From NCBI GenBank assembly GCA_900078405.1, contig FLTS01000001.1, positions 2,132,626-2,196,625 on the forward strand: DNA of 64,000 nt. Direction: 5' to 3'. This document shows positions 26,548 through 33,844 of the stretch, piece after piece (the stretch's first letter is position 1; each line of letters opens with the position of its first letter). The notes under the pieces were generated by a model. The model worked only from the letters and a program-made list of their open reading frames with translations. It had not been told where the DNA came from and ran no database searches. This DNA comes from an uncultured Stenotrophomonas sp. (GTDB taxonomy: Bacteria > Pseudomonadota > Gammaproteobacteria > Xanthomonadales > Xanthomonadaceae). The position numbers and the translations under genes are program-made.

Positions 26548-28743
26548 ATGCCCGCCTGCCCCACCCTGCGCATCGCCCTGCCGGTTCCGCTGCCGCAGGC
26601 CTTCGACTACCTGTCCCCTGCCGGCAGCCCCACGCCGTCGCAGGCCGACGTGGGACGCAGGCTGCGGGTGCCTTTCGGCAACCGCGAACTGGTCGGCATG
26701 GTCGAGGGCGTCGGCAGCAGCGACGAGCCGGCCGGGCTGAAGGCCGCGCTGGAATGGCTGGACCCCGCCCCCCTGCTGGGCGGCGAGCTGTTCGCCTCGC
26801 TGCGCTGGCTGGCGCGCTATACCCATGCGCCGTTGGGCGAGGTGGCCGCCACCGCGCTGCCGGCGCCGCTGCGCCGCGGCGAGCCGCTGCCCGACACCCA
26901 CGGCTGGGCATGGGAGCTGACCGGTGCCGGCCGTGACGGCCTGCCCGGTCTGCGCAACGGCACCCGTCCGCAACGGCTGGCCACCCTGCTGGCCGGCGGG
27001 GCGCTGGCCGAGGAGGTGATCGAGGCACGCATGGACGACTGGCGCGAGCCGAGCCGCGCCCTGCTCAAGCGCGGCTTCTTGCAGCGCGTGGCGGTGCCGG
27101 CGACGGCGCCGCAGGCCCGGCCCAATCCCGGGCCCACGCCCAACCCGCAGCAGCAGGCGGCGATCGAGGCGATCACCGCCGCCGCCGGCTTCCACCCGTT
27201 CCTGCTCGACGGTGTCACCGGCAGCGGCAAGACCGAGGTGTATCTGCAAGCCATCGCCCATTGCCTTGAACGGGGCAAGCAGGCGCTGGTGCTGGTGCCG
27301 GAGATCGGCCTGACCCCGCAGATCCTGGCGCGCTTCCGCGCCCGGCTCGGCATCCCGGTGCATGCGCTGCATTCGGGGCTGAACGACAACGAGCGCGCGC
27401 GTGTATGGGCTGCGGCCGCGCGCGGCGAGGCGCGGGTGGTCGTCGGCACCCGCTCGGCGGTGTTCACGCCGCTGCCGCAGGCCGGGCTGCTGATCGTCGA
27501 CGAGGAGCACGACGGCAGCTACAAACAGCAGGACGGCATCCGCTACCACGCCCGCGACTTCGCGCTGGTGCGTGGCAAGGCCCTGGACGTGCCGGTGGTG
27601 CTGGGCAGCGCCACGCCGTCGCTGGAATCGCTGCACAACGCACGCGCCGGCCGCTACGCCCACCTGCGCCTGCAGCAGCGCGCCGGCGACGCCAGGCCGC
27701 CGGCGGTGCGGGTGTTCGACGTGCGCAAGCGGCCGTTGCAGGACGGCCTTTCGCCCGAGGTGCTGGAAGGCATCGGCCGGCACCTGCAAGCCGGCAATCA
27801 GGTATTGGTGTTCAAGAACCGCCGCGGCTACGCGCCGGTGCTGTTGTGCCACGACTGCGGCTGGACCGCGCCGTGCAGGCGCTGCAGCACGCCGCTGCAC
27901 GCCACGCCGATGACCGTGCATGGCGCCGGGCGCCGCCTGCAATGCCACCACTGCGGCGCGCGCGCGCCGGTGCCGCTGGCCTGCCCGGACTGCGGCAGCC
28001 TCGCGCTGCAGCCGCAGGGCATCGGCACCGAGCGCCTGGAGGAACGGCTGCTGCAATTGTTCCCCGACCACCCGGTGCTGCGCATCGACCGCGGCACCAC
28101 CGCGCGACGCGACGCGCTGGAACGGACGCTGGCCACGCTCGGCGAGCAGGCCGGCATCCTCGTCGGCACGCAGATACTGGCCAAGGGCCACGACCTGCCG
28201 AAGCTGACGCTGGTGGTGGTGGTCGGCATCGACGAAGGGCTGTTCTCCGCCGATTTCCGTGCCAGCGAGAAGCTGGCCCAGCAGCTGATCCAGGTCGCCG
28301 GCCGCGCCGGGCGCGCCGACCGCCCCGGCGAGGTCTGGCTGCAGACCCACCATCCCGACAACGCGCTGCTGCATACGCTGGTCAATGGCGGCTACCACGC
28401 CTTCGCCGAGGCCGAACTGGCGCAGCGCGAAGCAGCCTGTTTCCCGCCCTTCGCGCATCTGGCACTGCTGCGCGCCGAGGCCAGGCAGGTCGAACAGGCC
28501 AATGAATTCCTGGCCGCGCTGAAGCAGGGCATTCCCGCCGACGACCCGGTCGAACGCTACGGGCCGATGCCGGCACCGATGCCGCGCCGCGCCGGCTTCC
28601 AGCGCACGCAGCTGCTGCTGTCGGCCCCGCAGCGCCGCGCGCTGCATGCCCTGCTCGACGCGCTGATGCCGCAGGCATACGCACTGCCGCAGGCGCGGCG
28701 GGTGCGCTGGTCGCTGGACGTGGACCCGATGGACCTCTACTGA
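26548..28743 (+). CDS. priA: Primosomal protein N' (replication restart helicase)
   Basis: A 731-residue superfamily 2 helicase that recognises stalled forks and reloads the replisome. The N-terminal DNA-binding domain begins LRIALPVPLPQAFDYLSP. The helicase core has Walker A in LLDGVTGSGKTEVYLQAIAH (about residue 225), DEEHDGSYKQ (motif II) and GTQILAKGHDLPKLTLV. The eight Cys of the zinc-binding insertion are present (CHDCGWTAPCRRC, then CHHCGARAPVPLACPDCG, about residues 435-490). ATG 26548 is preferred; GTG 26524 would add eight residues. No separate operon partner is visible. Confidence 0.96.
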   Translation: MPACPTLRIALPVPLPQAFDYLSPAGSPTPSQADVGRRLRVPFGNRELVGMVEGVGSSDEPAGLKAALEWLDPAPLLGGELFASLRWLARYTHAPLGEVAATALPAPLRRGEPLPDTHGWAWELTGAGRDGLPGLRNGTRPQRLATLLAGGALAEEVIEARMDDWREPSRALLKRGFLQRVAVPATAPQARPNPGPTPNPQQQAAIEAITAAAGFHPFLLDGVTGSGKTEVYLQAIAHCLERGKQALVLVPEIGLTPQILARFRARLGIPVHALHSGLNDNERARVWAAAARGEARVVVGTRSAVFTPLPQAGLLIVDEEHDGSYKQQDGIRYHARDFALVRGKALDVPVVLGSATPSLESLHNARAGRYAHLRLQQRAGDARPPAVRVFDVRKRPLQDGLSPEVLEGIGRHLQAGNQVLVFKNRRGYAPVLLCHDCGWTAPCRRCSTPLHATPMTVHGAGRRLQCHHCGARAPVPLACPDCGSLALQPQGIGTERLEERLLQLFPDHPVLRIDRGTTARRDALERTLATLGEQAGILVGTQILAKGHDLPKLTLVVVVGIDEGLFSADFRASEKLAQQLIQVAGRAGRADRPGEVWLQTHHPDNALLHTLVNGGYHAFAEAELAQREAACFPPFAHLALLRAEARQVEQANEFLAALKQGIPADDPVERYGPMPAPMPRRAGFQRTQLLLSAPQRRALHALLDALMPQAYALPQARRVRWSLDVDPMDLY

Positions 28744-28765
28744 GCGCTGCCGTCCACCAGCGTGG

Positions 28766-29587
28766 TCACAGCGCCAGCGCCCAGCGCAGGTCCGGCCGTG
28801 CCGGTGCATGCGAAAGATCCGTCGGTACCGGGGCAAGGTCGATGCCCTCGCATATCCACGCCAGCAACCTGCGGGTCTCGTCCTGCGGGTCGACCCCGAG
28901 ATCGTGGCGCAGCGCCTGCTGTATGCGCGCGTAGGCATTGATCGCCGCCGCGCGCATGCCGCGCCCGGCATAGGCGCGCATCATGCGCCGGGCGTGCGCC
29001 TCGTTCCATGCGTCGCGCTGCAGCAGCAGGCGCGCCATGTGCAGCGCGGCGTCCCAGCGCCCGGCCGCCAGCATCCGGTCGCAGTGTCGCTCGGCGACGC
29101 TGACCAGCTCGGCTTCCAGCGCAAGACGGGTACTTTCCAGCCACGAGCGGAAATCCACCCCGGCCACGTCGTCCATGCCGGCGAGGAAAATACCCTGGCC
29201 TTCCAGTATCGCCAGCACTTCCGCCGGTTCCGTGGCCAGCCGGTCGATGTCGAAAATCGCCCTTCCCGCGCGCCGCAGCGCCACGCCATCGCGTTCCACG
29301 CACAGCACGCCCGGCCCCAGTTCCCCGCAGCAATAGCGTTTCAGGTTGCACAGCACCTGGCGCAGGTTGGTCATCGCCTGCGGTTCGCCGAGTTGCGGCC
29401 ACAGCAACATGGCCAGCGCCAGCCGCGAATGGCGGCGCTCCGGCTCGGCGGCCAGGTAGCCCAGCAGCGCCCAGCCCTTTCTGTAGATCAGTTGCGGCGG
29501 CATGGCGGCGCACGCGCTCAGGAGCCGGATTCCCCCGCTTCCGGCAAGCTCACCCTCCTGTTCCCACCATGCTGGACGAGTGCCCAT
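28766..29587 (-). CDS. SARP-type (BTAD domain) transcriptional regulator
   Basis: A 273-residue protein. The N-terminal part (about residues 20-110) matches the winged helix of SARP regulators (IRLLSACAAMPPQLIYRKGW, LLGYLAAEPERRHSRLALAM, MTNLRQVLCNLKRYC). The C-terminal 150 residues match the helical bacterial transcriptional activator domain (LESTRLALEAELVSVAERHC ... HARRMMRAYAGRGMRAAAIN). Such proteins are common in Streptomyces but less usual in gammaproteobacteria. It lies downstream of, and on the same strand as, a response regulator/histidine kinase pair (167-bp gap), so it may act in the same circuit; the target is unknown. ATG 29587 has GGGGGAA nearby; a GTG at 29617 is also in frame. 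Confidence 0.72.
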   Translation of the reverse strand: MGTRPAWWEQEGELAGSGGIRLLSACAAMPPQLIYRKGWALLGYLAAEPERRHSRLALAMLLWPQLGEPQAMTNLRQVLCNLKRYCCGELGPGVLCVERDGVALRRAGRAIFDIDRLATEPAEVLAILEGQGIFLAGMDDVAGVDFRSWLESTRLALEAELVSVAERHCDRMLAAGRWDAALHMARLLLQRDAWNEAHARRMMRAYAGRGMRAAAINAYARIQQALRHDLGVDPQDETRRLLAWICEGIDLAPVPTDLSHAPARPDLRWALAL

Positions 29588-29754
29588 AGCTTCCCCCGTG
29601 CATCCCGTTGTCGGCACCGGCGATCACCGGGCATGCCCGGCGCAGGGCATGCCATCGCGATGCGTCCGCAACCGCCAGCCCCGGCCATGCCTGCCGGAGC
29701 ACACTAGCTGGCGCACCGGCAGGCCACATCCACGAAATCAGGTACGGGCCCCGC

Positions 29755-31581
29755 TCAGGCGGCCAGCGGCAACTCCAGGGCCACCCGCGTGCCTTGCGGG
29801 TCGTTGCGCGCGGACACGCTCAGTTCGCCCCCCAAACGCTGCGCGCGCCGGCGCATGCTGGCGAAACCGGCACCACCACCCCCTGCCGGCGCGGCACCCG
29901 CGGCAGGCAGGCCCACGCCGTCGTCGTCCACCTGCAACCGCAGGCGATCCCCTTGCCGGTGCACGTGGATGTCCACGCGCCGCGCGCGGCTGTGCTTGAA
30001 CACGTTGGTCAGCGCTTCCTGCAGCAGACGCAGCAGGTCCAGACTGCGGACGGCACCCAGCTCGACGCCGCCGACGCCCTCCAGGTGCCAGTGGGCGTCG
30101 ATGCCGGCGGCATCGAGCAGCTGGCTGGAGCGGTGCCTCAGCGGCACGAGCAGTTCGGCCAGGTCCGCATGCTCGCGCGCCGTGCTGTCGATCACCAGGC
30201 GCAGGTCGTCACGCATCTCCTTCAGCAGGCCGACGATCTCCCGCCGCGACATCTCGTCCGGCGCCTGCTCGACGCGCGCGATCGCGCCGACCAGGGTGCC
30301 ACCGAAGCCGTCGTGCAGGTCGCGCACCAGCTGCAGGCGCTCGCCCGCCCGGCCGTGCGCCAGCTCCAGCGCATGCTGTTGCTGCAAGGTTTCGGCCAGC
30401 CGTCCGGTGGCCTGCCGCACCTCGCGGCCCAGCTCGGCATTGAAACCCTCCACCCGCTTCATGGTGTTAGCAAAGCGGTAGGCCAGCACGAAGCCCATGC
30501 CCAGCAGCATCAGCGGCGAGGTGAACGAGCCGAGATAGCTGACGCCGCCGTACCAGCCCATGTACACGCCGAGGTCGTGCAGCGAAACCGCGATGGGCAG
30601 GACGATGCACAGGGCCAGCACCTGGCAGTCGCGGCGGCCGCTGCGCAGGGCGTAGCCCATGAAGACGAACGACACCAGGTACAGGAACGCGATGACCGGC
30701 ACCAGGTAGACGTTGCGGTACGGCCCCAGCCACTGCGGCCACAGCAGCGCCGCCGCCATCAGCGCCAACGCGATGCCCAGCAGCAGGCGCTCGAAGCGCG
30801 GCCAGCGCCGCTGGCTGAAGCGCAGCAGGAACACCGTGTGCGCCGCGGCCGACATCACGTAGCAACCGCCGACGAAGGCCTGCCAGCCGTCGGTGCTGGC
30901 GAACGGCCACGGACTGGCGGCGAAGAAATTGGTGTCGTACAGGCGTCCGAACACCGCGCTCAGCGCGTACCAGCCATACATCGTCTCCTGCCGGCGCAGC
31001 AGCCAGAACAGGCCGATCACCGCCGCCAGCACGAAGCCGATGGCGCTGTCGAGCAATTGCAGGTCGTGGCGGACCAGCACACCCTGGCGGTACCGCGCCT
31101 GCAATACCTGCGGGTCGCCCACGTCCACCACGCCGAACGACGGCTGGTAGGCGGCCAGGCCGGATACACGCACCAGCAACTCGTTCTCGCCCGGTTCGAG
31201 CAACGGCGCCTGCAGCAGGAAATAGCGTGGCATGTGCCAGCCGCGCGACAGCGGCTCGACCAGCGAGGGATCGCGGTCGATCAGGCTGCCGTTGAGGTAG
31301 ACCGCGGCCGCCATGCAGGTGTAGTCGAGCAGCAGGCCGGTCGGCTGTCGCGCATCGGCCTGCTGCCAGCGCAGCCGGTACCAGACCACGCCGTCATGCC
31401 CGGCCCAGCGGGCCTGCCACTGGTCCGCCAGCGTCACCGGCACCCAGCCCTGTGCGGGCGGCCGCGTCGAATCCCAGCCGGCACGCGCGGCCTCGGCATG
31501 GACGATGCGCACGACCGGCTCCGCACGGGCCATGCCCGCCGCCACGCACAGCAGCAGGAGCAGCCAGCGCCAAGGCCTCAC
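29755..31581 (-). CDS. Membrane sensor histidine kinase, NarX/HisKA_3 type
   Basis: A 608-residue kinase. A signal peptide (WRWLLLLLCVAAGMARAEP) precedes a periplasmic domain of about 165 residues with a jelly-roll, carbohydrate-binding-like look (GVVWYRLRWQQ, AAVYLNGSLIDRDPS, LLEPGENELLVRVSG). Seven or so transmembrane helices follow (about residues 190-390), a 7TMR-DISM-type layout. The cytoplasmic part has a coiled segment, the H-box LVRDLHDGFGGTLVGAI (phosphorylated His in DLHDG), N-box EALTNVFKHSRARRV and G boxes (VDDDGVGLP, GGGAGFASMRRRA). Its ATG overlaps the response-regulator stop by 4 bp, so the two are a cognate pair. Confidence 0.88.
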   Translation of the reverse strand: MRPWRWLLLLLCVAAGMARAEPVVRIVHAEAARAGWDSTRPPAQGWVPVTLADQWQARWAGHDGVVWYRLRWQQADARQPTGLLLDYTCMAAAVYLNGSLIDRDPSLVEPLSRGWHMPRYFLLQAPLLEPGENELLVRVSGLAAYQPSFGVVDVGDPQVLQARYRQGVLVRHDLQLLDSAIGFVLAAVIGLFWLLRRQETMYGWYALSAVFGRLYDTNFFAASPWPFASTDGWQAFVGGCYVMSAAAHTVFLLRFSQRRWPRFERLLLGIALALMAAALLWPQWLGPYRNVYLVPVIAFLYLVSFVFMGYALRSGRRDCQVLALCIVLPIAVSLHDLGVYMGWYGGVSYLGSFTSPLMLLGMGFVLAYRFANTMKRVEGFNAELGREVRQATGRLAETLQQQHALELAHGRAGERLQLVRDLHDGFGGTLVGAIARVEQAPDEMSRREIVGLLKEMRDDLRLVIDSTAREHADLAELLVPLRHRSSQLLDAAGIDAHWHLEGVGGVELGAVRSLDLLRLLQEALTNVFKHSRARRVDIHVHRQGDRLRLQVDDDGVGLPAAGAAPAGGGGAGFASMRRRAQRLGGELSVSARNDPQGTRVALELPLAA

Positions 31582-32225
31582 GGCAACAACCCGAGCACGC
31601 GCGCCTCGAACACCGCCGCCGTGCGCGAACCCACGGCCAGCTTGCGGTAGATGTTGCGCGTGTGCGCTTCCACGGTGAGCCGCGAGAGCCCGAGCAGCTC
31701 GGCGATCTCGCGGTTGCCGTAGCCCTGCGCCACCATGCCGAGGATGCCGCGCTCGCGTTCGGAGAGGTTGACCGCCGGCGTCGCCGGCACCGGCGCCGTT
31801 TCCTCCGGAAGCAGGGCGAGGATGCGGCGGGCGATCATCGGGTCGATCGGGGCGCCGCCGCGCTGCAGGCTGCGCAGGGCGATGACCAGCTCCACGTCGT
31901 CGCGGTCCTTCATCAGGTAGCCGATGGCCCCGGTCCGCAGCGCGGTGAAGGTCAGCTGTTCCTCGGCATAGGCGGACACGATCACCGACTGCACCTGCGG
32001 CGCGTGCGATTGGATCCAGCCGATCAGCTCGATGCCGTTGCCGTCGGGGAGCTGCATGTCCACCAGCGCGAGGTCGAAGCGTCCGGCTTGCAGCAACGCG
32101 CGCGCCTGCCCCAGGTCCGCCGCCGTGCGCACGCTGGCCGGCGCTTCATCCAGCGCCTCGCGCACCAGCCCGGCAAGGCGCACCTGCGTGGCCGCATCGT
32201 CATCGACTATCAGGATGGAAGACAA
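31578..32225 (-). CDS. NarL/FixJ-type response regulator
   Basis: A 215-residue two-domain regulator. The receiver domain has ILIVDDDAATQ, the phospho-acceptor Asp in LALVDMQLPDGNG (about residue 54), the Thr/Ser in SVIVSAYAE and the Lys in YLMKDRD. The C-terminal LuxR-type HTH is LSERERGILGMVAQGYGNRE followed by LGLSRLTVEAHTRNIYRKL. No ATG lies near the receiver; TTG 32225 (M-SSILIVDDD) with an upstream AGGGG is the best start. A longer start at 32336 would place 37 residues without domain character in front. It forms an operon with the following kinase. Confidence 0.85.
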   Translation of the reverse strand: MSSILIVDDDAATQVRLAGLVREALDEAPASVRTAADLGQARALLQAGRFDLALVDMQLPDGNGIELIGWIQSHAPQVQSVIVSAYAEEQLTFTALRTGAIGYLMKDRDDVELVIALRSLQRGGAPIDPMIARRILALLPEETAPVPATPAVNLSERERGILGMVAQGYGNREIAELLGLSRLTVEAHTRNIYRKLAVGSRTAAVFEARVLGLLP

Positions 32226-32336
32226 CGCCAACGCCCCTGCTCCCCGGATTGCGATGGGCAGAGTGTACCTTTCCTCCCCCGCGCCCTCGGGCGACGCGGA
32301 ACCTGCACCGCCGGCCGTGGCGCAGGGCATCGGCAA

Positions 32337-32369
32337 CAGGGCGGACAGGCTCGAAACCTGCCCGCCCTG
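32337..32369 (-). terminator. Hairpin after the GH47 gene
   Basis: CAGGGCGGACAGG (32337-32349) pairs with CCTGCCCGCCCTG (32357-32369) with one mismatch, starting 12 bp beyond the GH47 stop on the minus strand. There is no clear T tract. It probably ends the sugar-utilisation transcript before the two-component genes. Confidence 0.5.
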
Positions 32370-32381
32370 CCGGGTGTCGCC

Positions 32382-33821
32382 TTACCAGGTGCGGCGCAGC
32401 GGGTGGGCCTCGGTGTTGAAGACGATGGCGTCGAAGTCCAGCGCAGTGGCCGGCGCGAACAGCAGGTAGTAGTACTTGAACGTCTCGGCGAACAGGAAGC
32501 TCTCCATCGAATCGTCCTTCTCCTTGCTGCGCACGTCCTTCAACGCGGCGAAGCCGTGTTCGGTGCGGGTGTACTTCACGAAATCGTCGAAGAACTCCTT
32601 GCCCATGCCGCGGTAGCGCGCGTCGCCGGTGTAGTGGTGCAGGTAGTACGCGGACTCGACGATTTCCGGGCGCAGCGCATAGCTCGGCGAGCGCACTTCC
32701 ATCGCCGCGTAGTCCAGCGATTCCGGCTCGATGCCGTGCAGGCGCCACATCTTCAGGTTGGACTCCTGCAGGCGTTTGGCGCGGTCGAGGTCGCCGCCCA
32801 GCGCCAGCATGCCGGGCATGAACGCGTCCAGCGCGCCATAGGTGGTGGAAGTACGCGCGCCGCTGTCCATGTCGGCATGGCCGTACCACAGCTCGCCCTC
32901 ACGCACTTCATCGGCCAGGTACTGGTTGAGCGGGCCGATGCTGTCCTCCCACATGCGCTTGCAGTCCTCGTCGCCGAACAGCTTCCAGCATTTGAGCAGG
33001 TACTCGTAGTACGAATCGATGCCGCCGGCGATCGAGGCGTCCTTGTCGGTCCACTCGCCGGTTTCGACGTTGATGTTCAGGCCGACCAGGCCGATCTTCG
33101 AACGGCGGTTGTAGGTTTCCACCAACGCGCGCTTGGCCTTGTCGTAGTACGCCTGCTTGCCGGTGAGCTTGGCAAGGGTGCCGAATTCCAGCAGCAGCGT
33201 GCCGGTCTCGGCCGGGTTGCTGATCTTGCCGCTGGTCTTGCCGGTGCGCAGGTTGACGTGGGTGTACGGCAGGCCGGTGGGGCTGTCGAACACCGGCGAC
33301 AGGCGGGTGCCGAGGTCGTCGGCGAGCTTGAGCAGGCGCTCGTCGCCGGTCATCTGGTAGCCGGACAGCAGGCCGCCGAGCAGACGGATGGTGACCTCGA
33401 AGTTCTGCACGTCGATGTCCTGGTCGAACGAAAGCTTCGTGACGATCAGCTCGCGTGCTTCGGCGGCCTCCTTGTCCAGGCCGAGCAGCAGCAGCGTGTC
33501 CAGTGCATCGACCGGCGACATCAGCAGCGGTACCGGGTACCAGTCGCGCGGCTGCGCGCTGATCGGCTTCAGGTCGTCGTGGCCCTTGGCGTATTGCATG
33601 TAGCCCTGCCACGCGTGGCGGGTGGCCTCGCGCACCTGCTCGGCCATGCGTGCGGCCTCGGCATCGTCGACGGCCGGCACTTCGGCCGTTGCCACTGCGG
33701 CGGCGGCATCGACCGCCACGGGCTCGGCGCTCAAGGCGGGGGCCTGCGGGTCATTGCAGGCGGACAGTGCCAGCACCAGGGCGGCAACCAGGGGGGCGGT
33801 ACGCAGGGCTCGGATCATCAT
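32382..33821 (-). CDS. GH47-type alpha-mannosidase lipoprotein
   Basis: A 479-residue lipoprotein: the signal MIRALRTAPLVAALVLALSA is followed by Cys (lipobox LSAC). The catalytic (alpha/alpha)7 domain of GH47 covers about residues 75-479. Recognisable are PVPLLMSPVDALDTLLLLGL (near the N terminus), SFDQDIDVQNFEVTIRLLGG, IGLVGLNINVETGEW, GGIDSYYEYLLKCWKLFG, MEVRSPSYALRPEIVESAYY and AETFKYYYLLFAP. These include the acidic residues that in characterised members bind Ca2+ and act as catalysts. GH47 enzymes remove alpha-1,2-linked mannose from high-mannose N-glycans. It lies 23 bp downstream of the GH2 gene. ATG 33821 or 33818 can be used; GAGGA precedes both. Confidence 0.88.
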   Translation of the reverse strand: MMIRALRTAPLVAALVLALSACNDPQAPALSAEPVAVDAAAAVATAEVPAVDDAEAARMAEQVREATRHAWQGYMQYAKGHDDLKPISAQPRDWYPVPLLMSPVDALDTLLLLGLDKEAAEARELIVTKLSFDQDIDVQNFEVTIRLLGGLLSGYQMTGDERLLKLADDLGTRLSPVFDSPTGLPYTHVNLRTGKTSGKISNPAETGTLLLEFGTLAKLTGKQAYYDKAKRALVETYNRRSKIGLVGLNINVETGEWTDKDASIAGGIDSYYEYLLKCWKLFGDEDCKRMWEDSIGPLNQYLADEVREGELWYGHADMDSGARTSTTYGALDAFMPGMLALGGDLDRAKRLQESNLKMWRLHGIEPESLDYAAMEVRSPSYALRPEIVESAYYLHHYTGDARYRGMGKEFFDDFVKYTRTEHGFAALKDVRSKEKDDSMESFLFAETFKYYYLLFAPATALDFDAIVFNTEAHPLRRTW

Positions 33822-33844
33822 CGGGTCCTCGGGGTGGGAGTGGT

